Shown here one piece after another: positions 1-8,814 of a stretch of DNA of 21,845 bases (position 1 is its first letter; each line of letters begins with the position of its first letter). The notes under the pieces are model-generated. The model made no database searches, was not told the DNA's origin, and saw nothing but the letters and a program-made list of their open reading frames with translations. The position numbers were made by a program, and so were the translations under genes. The stretch is from Deltaproteobacteria bacterium. GTDB taxonomy: Bacteria > Desulfobacterota > Desulfarculia > Desulfarculales > Desulfarculaceae. The stretch is from assembly GCA_020444165.1 (NCBI GenBank), contig JAHLLK010000084.1:1-21845 (forward strand), written 5' to 3'.

Positions 1-165
1 CCATGCAAGGTCGGCTTGGCAAAAACGTGACTCCACCCCAGCAAGCAGAGCTTGCTGGGGGCCTGGGTTTTGTCAAGTTTGGCAAATTGCTTGCTTTTTC
101 AAAGCCACGCAATTTGGCGCGCCATCCCTGGCGCGCCTAACAGGCTGTTTTTCCACAGCCTGCTG
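1..165 (-). repeat. Hairpin-rich dispersed repeat, copy A (inverted)
   Basis: This is the reverse-complement version of the repeat also seen at 8656-8814 and 21721-21845. Read on the minus strand, the same modules appear in the same order. First is an AGGCTGT/ACAGCCT hairpin (142-148 with 155-161), then a GGCGCGCC/GGCGCGCC hairpin (115-122 with 129-136), then the AAATTGC...GCAATTT module, then the CTTGACAAAA stem. The loop of that last stem is expanded here by an extra GC-rich hairpin at 36-60. No coding potential is apparent. The copy may start before the window. A MITE-like or REP-like element is the likeliest class, inferred from its structure. Confidence 0.8.
36..60. repeat. Nested hairpin module inside repeat copy A
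   Basis: A perfect 11-bp stem, CCCCAGCAAGC (36-46) with GCTTGCTGGGG (50-60), closes a 3-base loop. It sits inside the loop of the CTTGACAAAA-type stem of the larger repeat. The equivalent loop in the copy at 8656-8814 is only 6 bases long. A closely similar module lies at a different place within the copy at the right edge (21765-21792). Confidence 0.7.
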
Positions 166-277
166 GAGGGCAGCTCCCCCGGAAGGGATGCGCGGTCGGG
201 GAGCGCCAGGCTGGGGCGGACGGGAGGGGTTCCCGGCCCAGGGGCGTCGGGGGCGTCCGGGGAGCGCGGGAGGGCGG

Positions 278-709
278 CTAGCGGTTGGCGGGCGGGGCTG
301 GGGGTTTCTCCTGGGCCAGGGCTTGCTGGAAGGCTTCCCGCAGGTCTTCTATGCGTCGCGCGTTCACCCCCAGATCCCAGTACCCGGTGCGGGAAGCGGA
401 ACGCACCTGGATCACGTGGTTTTCGTCATCGAAAACAAAATCCAGGTCATCCACAAAGCCGAAAAGCGCGCTGGTGGCCGTGGCCTTGACCTGGGCGGCT
501 TGGTCGGCAACCACCGCGGTCCGGGGCAGGGTGGCCAAGGCGGCCAGGAGAGCCCGCTGGGCCGCCTCCCGGGACCAGCCGGCATAGCTGAAAGGCTCCA
601 CGCGGTGACCCGGGGCGGAGGCTTGGCTGGAGACGCAGTTGGGGGAATCGGGGCAGTCCGCCACGTTCAAACTCAGGGCCAAGGCGGCCGCCACCATAAG
701 GTAACTCAT
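278..709 (-). CDS. DUF1499 family protein, probably exported
   Basis: The 143-residue product carries the hallmarks of the DUF1499 family. Near the N-terminus is CPDSPNCVSSQA, in the middle FGFVDDLDFVFDD, and near the end VRSASRTGYWDLGVNARR. A short hydrophobic N-terminus (about residues 2-17, MVAAALALSLNVA) suggests export or membrane association. Family members are usually small envelope-associated proteins whose biochemical role is not established. The gene starts 33 bases after the stop of the hybrid kinase gene on the same strand, so it may be the last gene of that operon, though the link is only positional. The Shine-Dalgarno sequence before the ATG is weak. About 110 bases of GC-rich DNA without an obvious terminator separate it from the repeat at the left edge. 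Confidence 0.82.
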   Translation of the reverse strand: MSYLMVAAALALSLNVADCPDSPNCVSSQASAPGHRVEPFSYAGWSREAAQRALLAALATLPRTAVVADQAAQVKATATSALFGFVDDLDFVFDDENHVIQVRSASRTGYWDLGVNARRIEDLREAFQQALAQEKPPAPPANR

Positions 710-742
710 GGGTTCAGTCCTGTTCCGTGACTCCGGCCCAAG

Positions 743-2851
743 TTAAGCATTCTCCCCCCGGGGGTAGCGTGGCGGCGCCTCATCCAACACCGCCCGGATG
801 GCCACGGCCATTTTGTGCAGGGTGCAGGGTTTGGGCAGTTGGTAGCATATCCCCCCCTCCCGGAGCTGTTCCTGGCTGACGTCTTCCGGAGTCCCCGAGG
901 CCAAAATGATGGGCAAATCCGGGGCCAGCCAGTGCAGGGCCCGGCCCACCTCCAGACCATTCAGGTCCGGCATGGCGAAATCGGTGAGGACCAAGTCAAA
1001 CTCACCCGGCTGGCGCCGGACCAGGGCCAGGGCTTCCTCCCCACTGCCGGCTTTGGTCACCCGGTAGCCCAACTCGCCCAGGATTTGCTCGTACAACATG
1101 AGAATGGCCTGCTCGTCGTCCACCACCAAGATGGCTTCGCTGCCCCGCGGCGCCACCAAAGCCGCCGGGGCTTCCTCCCGATTGGCGGCGCTGGTGTCCA
1201 GGGGCAGGTAGAGGGAGAATTGGCTGCCCCGGCCCTCTGTAGTGCTCACCCGCATGGCCCCGCCCATTTGGGTGATGATGCCGTGGGCCACCGAGAGCCC
1301 CAGCCCCGTGCCTTCGCCTTTGGCTTTGGTGGTGAAAAATGGCTCGAATATGCGCTCCAGCACCTCCGGACTCATGCCCGAGCCGGTGTCCTCCACCCGG
1401 ATGAGGGCATGGGGCCCCGCCTGGAGTTCCGGGAAGGAAGTGAGGTTCTCGGCCGACATATCCTCCAAGGTCAACTGGTAGACCAGGGAGCCCCGGCCCT
1501 TGCTCTTGGCCAGGGCATGCAGGGCGTTGGTGCCCAGGTTCAACAGCACCTGGTGGAGTTGGGAGGGATCGCCCGAGACCTTCACCGGGCCCGCCGGGGC
1601 CTCGTAGGAGATGTCCACGTCCTTGGGTGCGGCCACTTTCAACAGCTTGGTGATCTCCTTGAGCAGGGGTCCCAGGGTCACCGGCACGATCTCTGGTTCG
1701 GTGCGGCGGCTGAAAGTGAGGATCTGGCTGATCAGATCGCGCGCCCGCTGGCAGCTGTCGAGCACTATTTGCAGGCGCCCGCGTTGCAGGTCGTCGGCGG
1801 TTTTTTGGGCCACCAGCTCGGTGAAACCGATGATGGGGCTCAGGATATTGTTGAAATCGTGGGCAATGCCCCCGGCCAGGGTGCCGAGGGCTTCCATCTT
1901 CTGGGCCTGGATCAACTGGGCCCGCAGGATGTTACGCTCCTCTTCCGCCTGTTTCTTGTGGGTTATATCCTGCAGGCTGACCACCACCCCCCGGGGCTGG
2001 TCCAGGTCATCCCGGAAACAGGCGGCGCTGATGCTTACCTCCACCAAACCACGGTCCTTGGTCAGGCGGCGATTCTCATAAGCGCAACAAGGCTCCCCCT
2101 CCCTGACCCGTTCCAAAACCTCTTGGAAAGGCAGGACATCCTCCGGGGGCACGAAAGCCAAGGTTTGGTTTTTCAGCTCGGCCAGGGTCCAGCCGAACAC
2201 CTGGTTGAAAGCCCGGTTCAAGAACAGGACCCTCTCCTCCAGGTCATAGACAATGACCGGATCGGCCACCGCTTCCATCAGGGTGCGGTACTGCTCTTCG
2301 CTGCGGCTCAGCTCCCGCTCGGCCTTTTTGCGGTCCTCCACCTCCTGCAAGAGGAGCTTGTTGGTCTGCTCCAACTGCATGATCTTTTGTTCCAGCTTGT
2401 GGATGAGGGTTTGGTTGTACTCCTTGAGGAAGACATCCTCCTCTTCCACGGGGGTCGCCGCTGGCCCCAATTTGCCTTCCCGGTGATCTTTCAGCACCTG
2501 GTCCAAGATGCTTATGAAGCGGTCCGGTTCGGTGGGCTTGACGATGAACCTGGCCGCGCCCAGGCTTAGGGCGAACTTTTCATCCTTGGGATCGGTATAG
2601 GTGGCGGTGTAGAAAATGAGCGGAATGGGAGCCAGGGCCGGGTCTTTTTGCCAGGCCCGGCACAGGGCGAAGCCGTCCATCTCCGGCATGAGGATGTCGG
2701 TGATCACCACCTCCGGAGGGGACTTCCGGGCCAGCGCCAAGGCCTCCACCCCATTGCTGGCGGAGGTCACCGCATGGCCATGCCCCTTGAGCAGCACCTC
2801 TAGCAGGTAGCGGTTAACTTCCTGATCGTCCACTACCAAAAGCTGGGCCAT
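743..2851 (-). CDS. Hybrid histidine kinase, REC-PAS-HisKA-HATPase-REC
   Basis: The product is a soluble protein of 702 residues if it starts at the ATG directly in front of the receiver domain (MAQLLVVDDQ). Domains in order are: an N-terminal receiver (about 1-120, phospho-acceptor D52 in TDILMPEMDG, K105); a coiled coil (about 140-190); a PAS domain (about 188-300); a HisKA dimerisation domain with H331 in GGIAHDFNN; a HATPase domain with N442, DTGSGM (488-493) and a GTGLGLS G-box (514-520); and a C-terminal receiver (about 573-690, D624). The HisKA type with HDFNN is common in deltaproteobacterial hybrid kinases. No membrane segment is visible, so it probably acts in the cytosol as a phosphorelay node. 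The start codon follows the stop of the upstream receiver gene after one base, which points to translational coupling. Longer upstream starts would overlap that gene and add non-homologous residues. Confidence 0.93.
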   Translation of the reverse strand: MAQLLVVDDQEVNRYLLEVLLKGHGHAVTSASNGVEALALARKSPPEVVITDILMPEMDGFALCRAWQKDPALAPIPLIFYTATYTDPKDEKFALSLGAARFIVKPTEPDRFISILDQVLKDHREGKLGPAATPVEEEDVFLKEYNQTLIHKLEQKIMQLEQTNKLLLQEVEDRKKAERELSRSEEQYRTLMEAVADPVIVYDLEERVLFLNRAFNQVFGWTLAELKNQTLAFVPPEDVLPFQEVLERVREGEPCCAYENRRLTKDRGLVEVSISAACFRDDLDQPRGVVVSLQDITHKKQAEEERNILRAQLIQAQKMEALGTLAGGIAHDFNNILSPIIGFTELVAQKTADDLQRGRLQIVLDSCQRARDLISQILTFSRRTEPEIVPVTLGPLLKEITKLLKVAAPKDVDISYEAPAGPVKVSGDPSQLHQVLLNLGTNALHALAKSKGRGSLVYQLTLEDMSAENLTSFPELQAGPHALIRVEDTGSGMSPEVLERIFEPFFTTKAKGEGTGLGLSVAHGIITQMGGAMRVSTTEGRGSQFSLYLPLDTSAANREEAPAALVAPRGSEAILVVDDEQAILMLYEQILGELGYRVTKAGSGEEALALVRRQPGEFDLVLTDFAMPDLNGLEVGRALHWLAPDLPIILASGTPEDVSQEQLREGGICYQLPKPCTLHKMAVAIRAVLDEAPPRYPRGENA

Positions 2852-2852
2852 C

Positions 2853-3239
2853 TCATCGTTCTCCGGTGGGCGGTGTCTGCATGTATTGTTCAAGCTGAGC
2901 CAGGAACGTTGCGGGGTTGATGGGCTTTTCAATGTAGCCCGTGCACCCTGACGCCAGGATGCGCTCGCGGTCGCCGGCCATGGCATAGGAGGTGACCGCG
3001 ACGATGGGCACCTCCGCCAGGCGTGGGTCTGCCTTCAGGTTGCCGGCCACGGCGTAGCCGTCCATCTCCGGTAGTTGGATGTCCAGGAGAATCAGATCGG
3101 GGACAGCACTGACGGCCGCTTCTATACCCTGGCGGCCGTCCCAGGCTTGCAAAACCTCATATCCCTTATTCTCCAATATAAATGTGGTCAGGTACATATT
3201 TTGTTCGTTGTCCTCGATGACCAACACCCTTTTAGGCAT
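2853..3239 (-). CDS. Single-domain CheY-like response regulator
   Basis: The 128-residue product is a stand-alone receiver domain starting MPKRVLVIED. The acidic pocket (E9, D10), phospho-acceptor D53 (LLDIQLPEMDG), T83 and K105 are all in place. There is no output domain, so it would act by protein contact or shuttle phosphate between kinases, like DivK or Spo0F-type proteins. The ATG at 3239 overlaps the end of the large sensor kinase gene by 8 bases (ATGCCTAA). It is preferred over a longer reading frame beginning at 3401, whose extra 54 residues would lie wholly within the kinase gene. The tight packing between two kinase genes makes it the likely go-between of the three-gene relay. Confidence 0.92.
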   Translation of the reverse strand: MPKRVLVIEDNEQNMYLTTFILENKGYEVLQAWDGRQGIEAAVSAVPDLILLDIQLPEMDGYAVAGNLKADPRLAEVPIVAVTSYAMAGDRERILASGCTGYIEKPINPATFLAQLEQYMQTPPTGER

Positions 3240-6200
3240 TCTGGCCTCTACTTTCCCCAGGCAAGGTGAAGGTGAAGGTGCTGCCCTGGCCCTCTCCTTG
3301 GCTTTCCACCCAGATGTTCCCCCCCAAGAGCTCCACCAGCTTTTTACAGATATTGAGCCCCAGGCCCGTGCCCTCGTAACGCCGGGACAGGCCGGTGTCA
3401 ATCTGCCGGAATGACTGGAACAACTTGGCCTGGTCTTCCAGCTTGATGCCGATGCCGGTGTCGGTCACGCTGGTCTTCACCCAGCCGTCCTCCACCCGGC
3501 AATCCAGTTGGACACCACCCTTATCGGTAAATTTCAAGGCATTGTTTAGTAGATTGATGAGTATCTGCTCCACCCGCCGCCGATCGCTCACCACTTCGCC
3601 CACCTCGGGGGCGAGCCGGCAGGCCAGGCTCAAGCCCCTTTGCTCCGCCAAGGGCTCCAGGCCGGCTTGGACCTCGGCCACCAACTGGGGCAGGTCAAAA
3701 GGCAGGAACTCCACCTTGAGTTGGCCGGCCTCGATCTTGGAGATGTCCAGGACGTCGTTGATGAGGCTCAAAAGGTGGCGGGCGCTACGCTGCACCATGC
3801 CCATCTGCTTGTTCTGCTCCTCGTTCAAGGGCCCCACCAGGCCTTGCAGGATGATGCCGGTGAAGCCGATGATGGAGTTCAGCGGGGTGCGCAGCTCGTG
3901 GGACATGGAGGCCAGGAAGGCCGATTTGATGCGGTCGGCCTCCTGGGCCTTTTCCATGGCCACGGCCAACTCCGCGGTCCGCTCCTCCACCAGTCGCTCC
4001 AACTCCTCGCGATATTGGGCCAGTTCCGCCTCGGCCTGCTTGCGCGCGGTGATGTCCTCCAGGTTGACCAGCATGCCCAAGGGCTCCCCCTTGGGGTCCA
4101 GGAAAACCGCGGTGTGGATGCTGACGTCGATGAGGTGGCCGTCTTTGGTGTAGCGCTTGGTCTCGAACGAAAGGACCGCGCCCTGCCTTTGGTACACTTG
4201 TTTGATGGCCTGGAGGGTGGCTTCCCGTTCCGTAGCGGGCACGAAATCCAGGCGCTTGCCGATGACCTCCTCGGGCAACCAGCCGAAAATGCGGGTAAAG
4301 GCCTGATTGACGTAAATGGCCCGGCCCACGGTGTCGTAGGCGATGATGCAGTTGGGTGAGGCCTCCAGCACCGCCCGGTGCTCCTCTTCGCTCTTGCGCA
4401 AAGAAGCCTCGATCTGCTCGCGCTCGGTGACCTCTTCCAAGAGGGCTTCCACCACCTCTTGCAGCTCGGCGGTGCGCCGCTTGACCCGGTCTTCCAGCTC
4501 CACCCGCGCCGCCTCCAGGGCGGCTTCCACCTTTTTCTGGTCGCTGATGTCCCTGAGGGATTCGATAGCGCCGGCTCTCTGGCCGGTGGCGTCCTTCAGC
4601 TCCCGCGCCACGGCGGAGAGATATATCCCGTTCTCGCCCATGTGGGGATGGAACGATTCGGCGATAAAACTCTGGCCGATCCGGCGGATGGAGAGGTATT
4701 GGTCGCGGTAGCTCTCGTCCCAGGCGCGGACCAGATCGATCAATACCGGCCGCTTGTGGCCGTAAAAGGGCAGGGAGTAAGCGTAATCGCCCTGGCCCAA
4801 CATGTCGGCGGCCGGGATTCCGGTCAATTCCACCAGGGCCTGGTTCCAGGCCACCACCACCCCCTGGTTATCCACCACCCAGGTGGGATCGGGCAGAAAG
4901 TCGATGATCTCGGTCAGACGCTGTTTGGAATTCCGCACCGCTTCCTCGGCCAGCTTGCGCTCGGTGATGTCGCGCATCACGGCCGAGTAGCCGTGAATGG
5001 CGCCGTCCGGGCCGCCCCAGGCGGAAAGCACCGACTCCATGGGCAAGATGCTGCCGTCCTTGCGTTTGTAGGACCATTCCCCCCGCCAGGAGCCCGCGGT
5101 GGTGATCACGGGATACACTTCCCGGCCAAAGCGCTCGTAGGCCTCCTCGTCCTCATGGATCAAGCGCACGGATTGGCCGATGACCTCTGGCCGGGCAAAA
5201 CCGAACTGTTCGGAAAAGGCCTGGTTGCAATCAATGATGCGGCGCTGGGTGTCCACGGCGATGATGGTGTCGGCCGAGCTGTCCACCAGGCCCCGGAGCT
5301 GGGCCTCGCTTTTGCTCAAGGCCTCCTCGGCCCGGCGGCGTTCGTTCACCACCCGCTGCAACCGCCGGTTCCAGTAGAAAAACAGGGCCAGGGCGGAAAG
5401 GGAAACCGCCACGATGGCGAAGATGACCTTCCAGACGTAGTTCCAATTCACGCCATGCTCAAAGCGCATGGACACCCAGGCGTTGTGGATGCGGGCCTTT
5501 TGTCCGGGGCTGATCCCACTGATGGCCCGATCCAGGATACCCACCAGCTCGGGCCAGTCCTTGCGCACCCCAAAACACAGGTCATAGGTGTAGGGAGTGC
5601 TGGCGGCGATTTTGAGGTTGGTCAGGCCAGCCTGGTTGGTGAAGTGGGTCACCGAGGCCAGGTTGCCCACAAAGGCGTCCACCTCCCCCTGGCTCACCAG
5701 GCGCAGCCCGTCCTTGACTTCAGCCACCGGATGCAGGCGGATGTCGGGATGCTGGGAGGCCAGAATCTCGTGCGAGGCATAGCCCTGGCCCACGGCCACG
5801 GTCTTGCCCCCCAGGTCCGCCAGGGCGGTGAGGAAAGGAGCGTCGACCTTGGTCACGATGACCATGGGGAACTGCAGATAAGGCTTGGTGAAATTGAGGA
5901 TCTGTTCCCGGGTGGGGGTCCGCGCCAGGCAGGCGAAGATGTCGATCTGGCCGGCCCGGGCCTGGGCCAGGGCCTGAACCCAGGTCAGACCGGGCACCAT
6001 GGCCATCTTGATCCCCAGCTTGTCCTCCAGGACATGCACGTAGTCCGAGGCCATGCCGGCATATTTTTTCTCTGGCCCCACAAACTCAAAGGGCTCCCAT
6101 TGGGGGTCCACCCCCAGGCGGAGGCGCGGATGCTTTTTGAGCCAGTCCCGCTCCTTGGGGGTGAGGGCCATGACCAGGGATCCGGTCAGTTCCGCCGTTT

Positions 6201-8364
6201 GGCTGGTCAGCCATTTGCTGTTGATCTCGGCCTGCTCCTCTATGGTTATGGAGTCCAAGCCCTTGTCCAGGATGGTCACCAGGAGGGGCCAGTCCTTGCG
6301 GATCCCGATGCGGAGTTCCGCGCCGGGCCAGGGCGCGGGGCAGGCCAGCTTCACTTTGAGCTCGGGGTTCTGTTTGAGGAGGTACTCCGCCACCAGGAGG
6401 TTGCCCACGTAACCCTGGGCCTTTCCCGTGTCCACCGCCCGGAGGGCCGCCCGGGTGTCGGGGGTGATCAGCAGCTTGATTTGGGGAAACTCCTCCCGGA
6501 GCTTGGCTTCCAGGTAAAAACCTTCCTCCACGGCCACGGTCTGGCCGGCCAGATCCGCCAGCTTCGCGATACGGGGGCTGTCCGTGCGGGCAAACACCAA
6601 GTAGGGGCTATAGAAGTAGGGCTTGCTGAAGCGAAGATAGGCTTCCCGCGCCGGGCTCTGGGCGAGACAGGCCACGCCCCCCAGTTCCTTGTGCCGCACC
6701 TTGGCCAGCATCTCGGACCAGGGGAAGGCGCTCACCGCCTCGAAGCGGATGCCCAGGCGCTCTCCCAACAGGCGTAGATACTCGGCGGCCAGCCCCTGGT
6801 GCACGCCCCGGGCTGACACGAAGTCCAAAGGCGGATAGCCCTGGGCCACGCCCAGGAGAACCAGCTTGTGCCCCTGGAGCCAGGCTTTCTCCTGGGGGCT
6901 CAGGTAGGGGCGGAGGCTGGTCGCCCCCAGATAGCGCAGTTTGGGGTCGGCTATCCAGCGCTCCTCCAACTGGGCCAACTCCTGGGGGCTGATGGCCTTG
7001 AAGCCGGCCTCGACCAAGGCGAACAGTTTTTGATTGCCGTTCAGCACCCCGGGGGCCAAAGGCTCCTTGATCTGCCAGCCCTCCAGCCGCGCGAAGGAAT
7101 CCTGCTCTCCCAACTCCCCCAAATACCGGGCCGCCGGGGCCAACTCCGCGGCAAAGGCGTTGATGCTGCCGTCCACTGCCGCGTGCACCAGGGCGTCGGT
7201 GTCCGGGAAAACCTCGATCTGGGCCTGGGGAAGGCTGGTCCGCAGTTGCCGATCCAGGAGGGAATCCGCCACCACCCCCACGGCTTGTCCGGCCAGGTCG
7301 CTCAGGCGGGTGATGGTCAGGCGCTTGCGGTTGTAAAACAAGCCGGCATGTACGGCATAGAACGGGGTGGTGTAGGCCAGGGGGCCGACCTGACTCTCGG
7401 CCGGGGGGAGGCCGGCGTGCAGGTCCGCCGCGCCAGTTTCCAAATCGCGCCGGGCGCCGGGCCAATCCGCGAAACGAAACTCGATTTGCTGGCTGGCCTT
7501 TTGCGCCCAGAGGCGCCAGATATCCACCAAAAGGCCCGTGGGCCTCCCGGAGGGGGTGAGCATGGAATAGGGGGCAAAGCCCTTGGAACAGGCGATGACC
7601 AAACGGTCCGAGGCTTTGAAATTGGTGCTCTTGAACCAGCGCAGCTCCAGGGCCGCCCGCTCGGGGGGGGAAATCAGCTCCATGCCCCGGCGCACCAGGT
7701 CCGCCACTTGGTGATTGCCGTGCCGTACGGCGGCAAACCAGGGCCGCTCGTACAAAGGCCGCTCAATGTCGAAGCGGAATTGATTCAGGATGCCGAGCCG
7801 GGAAAGTTGCTCCACGGCAATGGCCGTGTCCTTGATAAAGGCCAGGATATCGCCCCGGGCGATGGCCTGGAACAGGGCCATATTGTCGGGAAAAATGTCC
7901 AGGGAAGCCGCGGGCAGCTTGCTTGCCAAATATTCCAGGGCATAATCCCCGGCGATCACCCCCACCCTGAGTCCCCGGAGATCCTCCACGCGCTCCACCC
8001 CAAAGATGTTGCGGTGCACGAAGAAATTGGTTTGCACCTGGCAAACCGGGGTCACGAAATCCAGATACTTGGCGCGTTGTTCGCTCTTGAAGCAACCGGC
8101 GTGGATATCGGCCGCCCCCCGGCGCACCAAGGCCAAGCTCTCGGCAAAGGCAACTGCCTTGAACTCCACCGGAATCCCGGTCTTTTGGGACCAGGTTTTC
8201 CACAAGTCCACCAAGAGGCCTGAGGGCAGGGCATTCTGGTCCTGGAAATAGTAGGGAACGCTATCGGAGCCGAGCGCGACCGTGAGTTTGGCGGGCGCCG
8301 CGAGGGCGCCTGTCACCAAGAGCCCCCATAGCAACATCCCGATGGTGATGATCCTCAGTCGCAT
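3232..8364 (-). CDS. Giant BvgS-like sensor kinase with four periplasmic binding domains
   Basis: The product has about 1710 residues from the ATG at 8364. A signal peptide or N-terminal anchor (about 1-23, ending GALAA) is followed by four tandem bacterial solute-binding family 3 (Venus-flytrap) domains at about 26-245, 254-472, 500-720 and 747-965. Each of these ends in a similar motif such as SPPERAALELRWF or SPQELAQLEERWI. One transmembrane helix follows at about 978-997, then three PAS domains (about 1020-1135, 1145-1280, 1325-1445) with intervening coiled coils. The kinase core follows: HisKA with H1489 in SMSHELRTPL and a HATPase with DTGIGI and GTGLGL. BvgS and EvgS have two such sensor domains, so four is unusual. 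There is no receiver or HPt domain in the protein; the partners are the two downstream genes. A TTG at 8379 would add five residues but lacks a ribosome binding site. Ligands are likely small polar molecules such as amino acids, but this is inferred from the fold only. Confidence 0.93.
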   Translation of the reverse strand: MRLRIITIGMLLWGLLVTGALAAPAKLTVALGSDSVPYYFQDQNALPSGLLVDLWKTWSQKTGIPVEFKAVAFAESLALVRRGAADIHAGCFKSEQRAKYLDFVTPVCQVQTNFFVHRNIFGVERVEDLRGLRVGVIAGDYALEYLASKLPAASLDIFPDNMALFQAIARGDILAFIKDTAIAVEQLSRLGILNQFRFDIERPLYERPWFAAVRHGNHQVADLVRRGMELISPPERAALELRWFKSTNFKASDRLVIACSKGFAPYSMLTPSGRPTGLLVDIWRLWAQKASQQIEFRFADWPGARRDLETGAADLHAGLPPAESQVGPLAYTTPFYAVHAGLFYNRKRLTITRLSDLAGQAVGVVADSLLDRQLRTSLPQAQIEVFPDTDALVHAAVDGSINAFAAELAPAARYLGELGEQDSFARLEGWQIKEPLAPGVLNGNQKLFALVEAGFKAISPQELAQLEERWIADPKLRYLGATSLRPYLSPQEKAWLQGHKLVLLGVAQGYPPLDFVSARGVHQGLAAEYLRLLGERLGIRFEAVSAFPWSEMLAKVRHKELGGVACLAQSPAREAYLRFSKPYFYSPYLVFARTDSPRIAKLADLAGQTVAVEEGFYLEAKLREEFPQIKLLITPDTRAALRAVDTGKAQGYVGNLLVAEYLLKQNPELKVKLACPAPWPGAELRIGIRKDWPLLVTILDKGLDSITIEEQAEINSKWLTSQTAELTGSLVMALTPKERDWLKKHPRLRLGVDPQWEPFEFVGPEKKYAGMASDYVHVLEDKLGIKMAMVPGLTWVQALAQARAGQIDIFACLARTPTREQILNFTKPYLQFPMVIVTKVDAPFLTALADLGGKTVAVGQGYASHEILASQHPDIRLHPVAEVKDGLRLVSQGEVDAFVGNLASVTHFTNQAGLTNLKIAASTPYTYDLCFGVRKDWPELVGILDRAISGISPGQKARIHNAWVSMRFEHGVNWNYVWKVIFAIVAVSLSALALFFYWNRRLQRVVNERRRAEEALSKSEAQLRGLVDSSADTIIAVDTQRRIIDCNQAFSEQFGFARPEVIGQSVRLIHEDEEAYERFGREVYPVITTAGSWRGEWSYKRKDGSILPMESVLSAWGGPDGAIHGYSAVMRDITERKLAEEAVRNSKQRLTEIIDFLPDPTWVVDNQGVVVAWNQALVELTGIPAADMLGQGDYAYSLPFYGHKRPVLIDLVRAWDESYRDQYLSIRRIGQSFIAESFHPHMGENGIYLSAVARELKDATGQRAGAIESLRDISDQKKVEAALEAARVELEDRVKRRTAELQEVVEALLEEVTEREQIEASLRKSEEEHRAVLEASPNCIIAYDTVGRAIYVNQAFTRIFGWLPEEVIGKRLDFVPATEREATLQAIKQVYQRQGAVLSFETKRYTKDGHLIDVSIHTAVFLDPKGEPLGMLVNLEDITARKQAEAELAQYREELERLVEERTAELAVAMEKAQEADRIKSAFLASMSHELRTPLNSIIGFTGIILQGLVGPLNEEQNKQMGMVQRSARHLLSLINDVLDISKIEAGQLKVEFLPFDLPQLVAEVQAGLEPLAEQRGLSLACRLAPEVGEVVSDRRRVEQILINLLNNALKFTDKGGVQLDCRVEDGWVKTSVTDTGIGIKLEDQAKLFQSFRQIDTGLSRRYEGTGLGLNICKKLVELLGGNIWVESQGEGQGSTFTFTLPGESRGQNA

Positions 8365-8655
8365 TACCTGGAACCCCAAGGTCTAGAAGGTCGCTGAAAT
8401 TGCCAGCCAGCGCGAACGGATCCCCAGAGTCCGGCAAGGACCTCTGTTTCCGTCACGTAAGAAACCTTTTGACCTATTCGAAGTTATCACGCCAGGGCGC
8501 GCCCTTTGAGGAAAAAACCTGGTTCAAACGGATTATTATCAAACTCATTTGCCGATTTTCGGCGCAGGCATAACGGGACCGGTCTGATCTGCCCGCTAAC
8601 TGCCGCGGCAAGGAAAGGGTGGGAAACTATGCTAACAAGCGACCTGGGGAAGCCC
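8365..8655. other. Non-coding region upstream of sensor kinase operon
   Basis: This gap of about 290 bases separates the start of the minus-strand kinase operon from the dispersed repeat. It should hold the operon promoter. No confident -35/-10 pair, riboswitch or convincing small gene was recognised. There is some AT enrichment around 8460-8560. Confidence 0.4.
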
Positions 8656-8814
8656 TAATAGGCTGTTGAAAAACAGCCTGTTAGGCGCGCCAGGGATGGC
8701 GCGCCAAATTGCGCGGCTTTGAAAAAGCAAGCAATTTGAAAAACTTGACAAAACCACGCTTTTGTCAAGTTTGGTTGAAAAAGGCCATGGAGGGACTTTT
8801 TCAACATCCTGCTA
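8656..8814 (+). repeat. Hairpin-rich dispersed repeat, copy B (complete)
   Basis: This is the only copy that lies wholly inside the window with both ends visible. It holds five consecutive hairpins: AGGCTGTT/AACAGCCT (8660-8667, 8672-8679); GGCGCGCC/GGCGCGCC (8684-8691, 8698-8705); AAATTGC/GCAATTT (8706-8712, 8731-8737) with an inner GCTTT/AAAGC stem; a perfect 13-bp AAACTTGACAAAA/TTTTGTCAAGTTT stem (8741-8753, 8760-8772); and GTTGAAAAAG/CTTTTTCAAC (8774-8783, 8796-8805). The outer ends are imperfect inverted repeats of the type TAGCAGGNTGTTGAAAAA, as expected for a MITE or IS-derived element. Confidence 0.82.

Noticed and set aside
1..165. CRISPR array or intrinsic terminators
   Set aside because: The repeats are complex hairpin modules without regular spacing or spacers, and the hairpins are not followed by T tracts in a gene-appropriate orientation.
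4378..6777. Long plus-strand frame opposite the sensor kinase
   Set aside because: Antisense shadow of a gene with clear domains.
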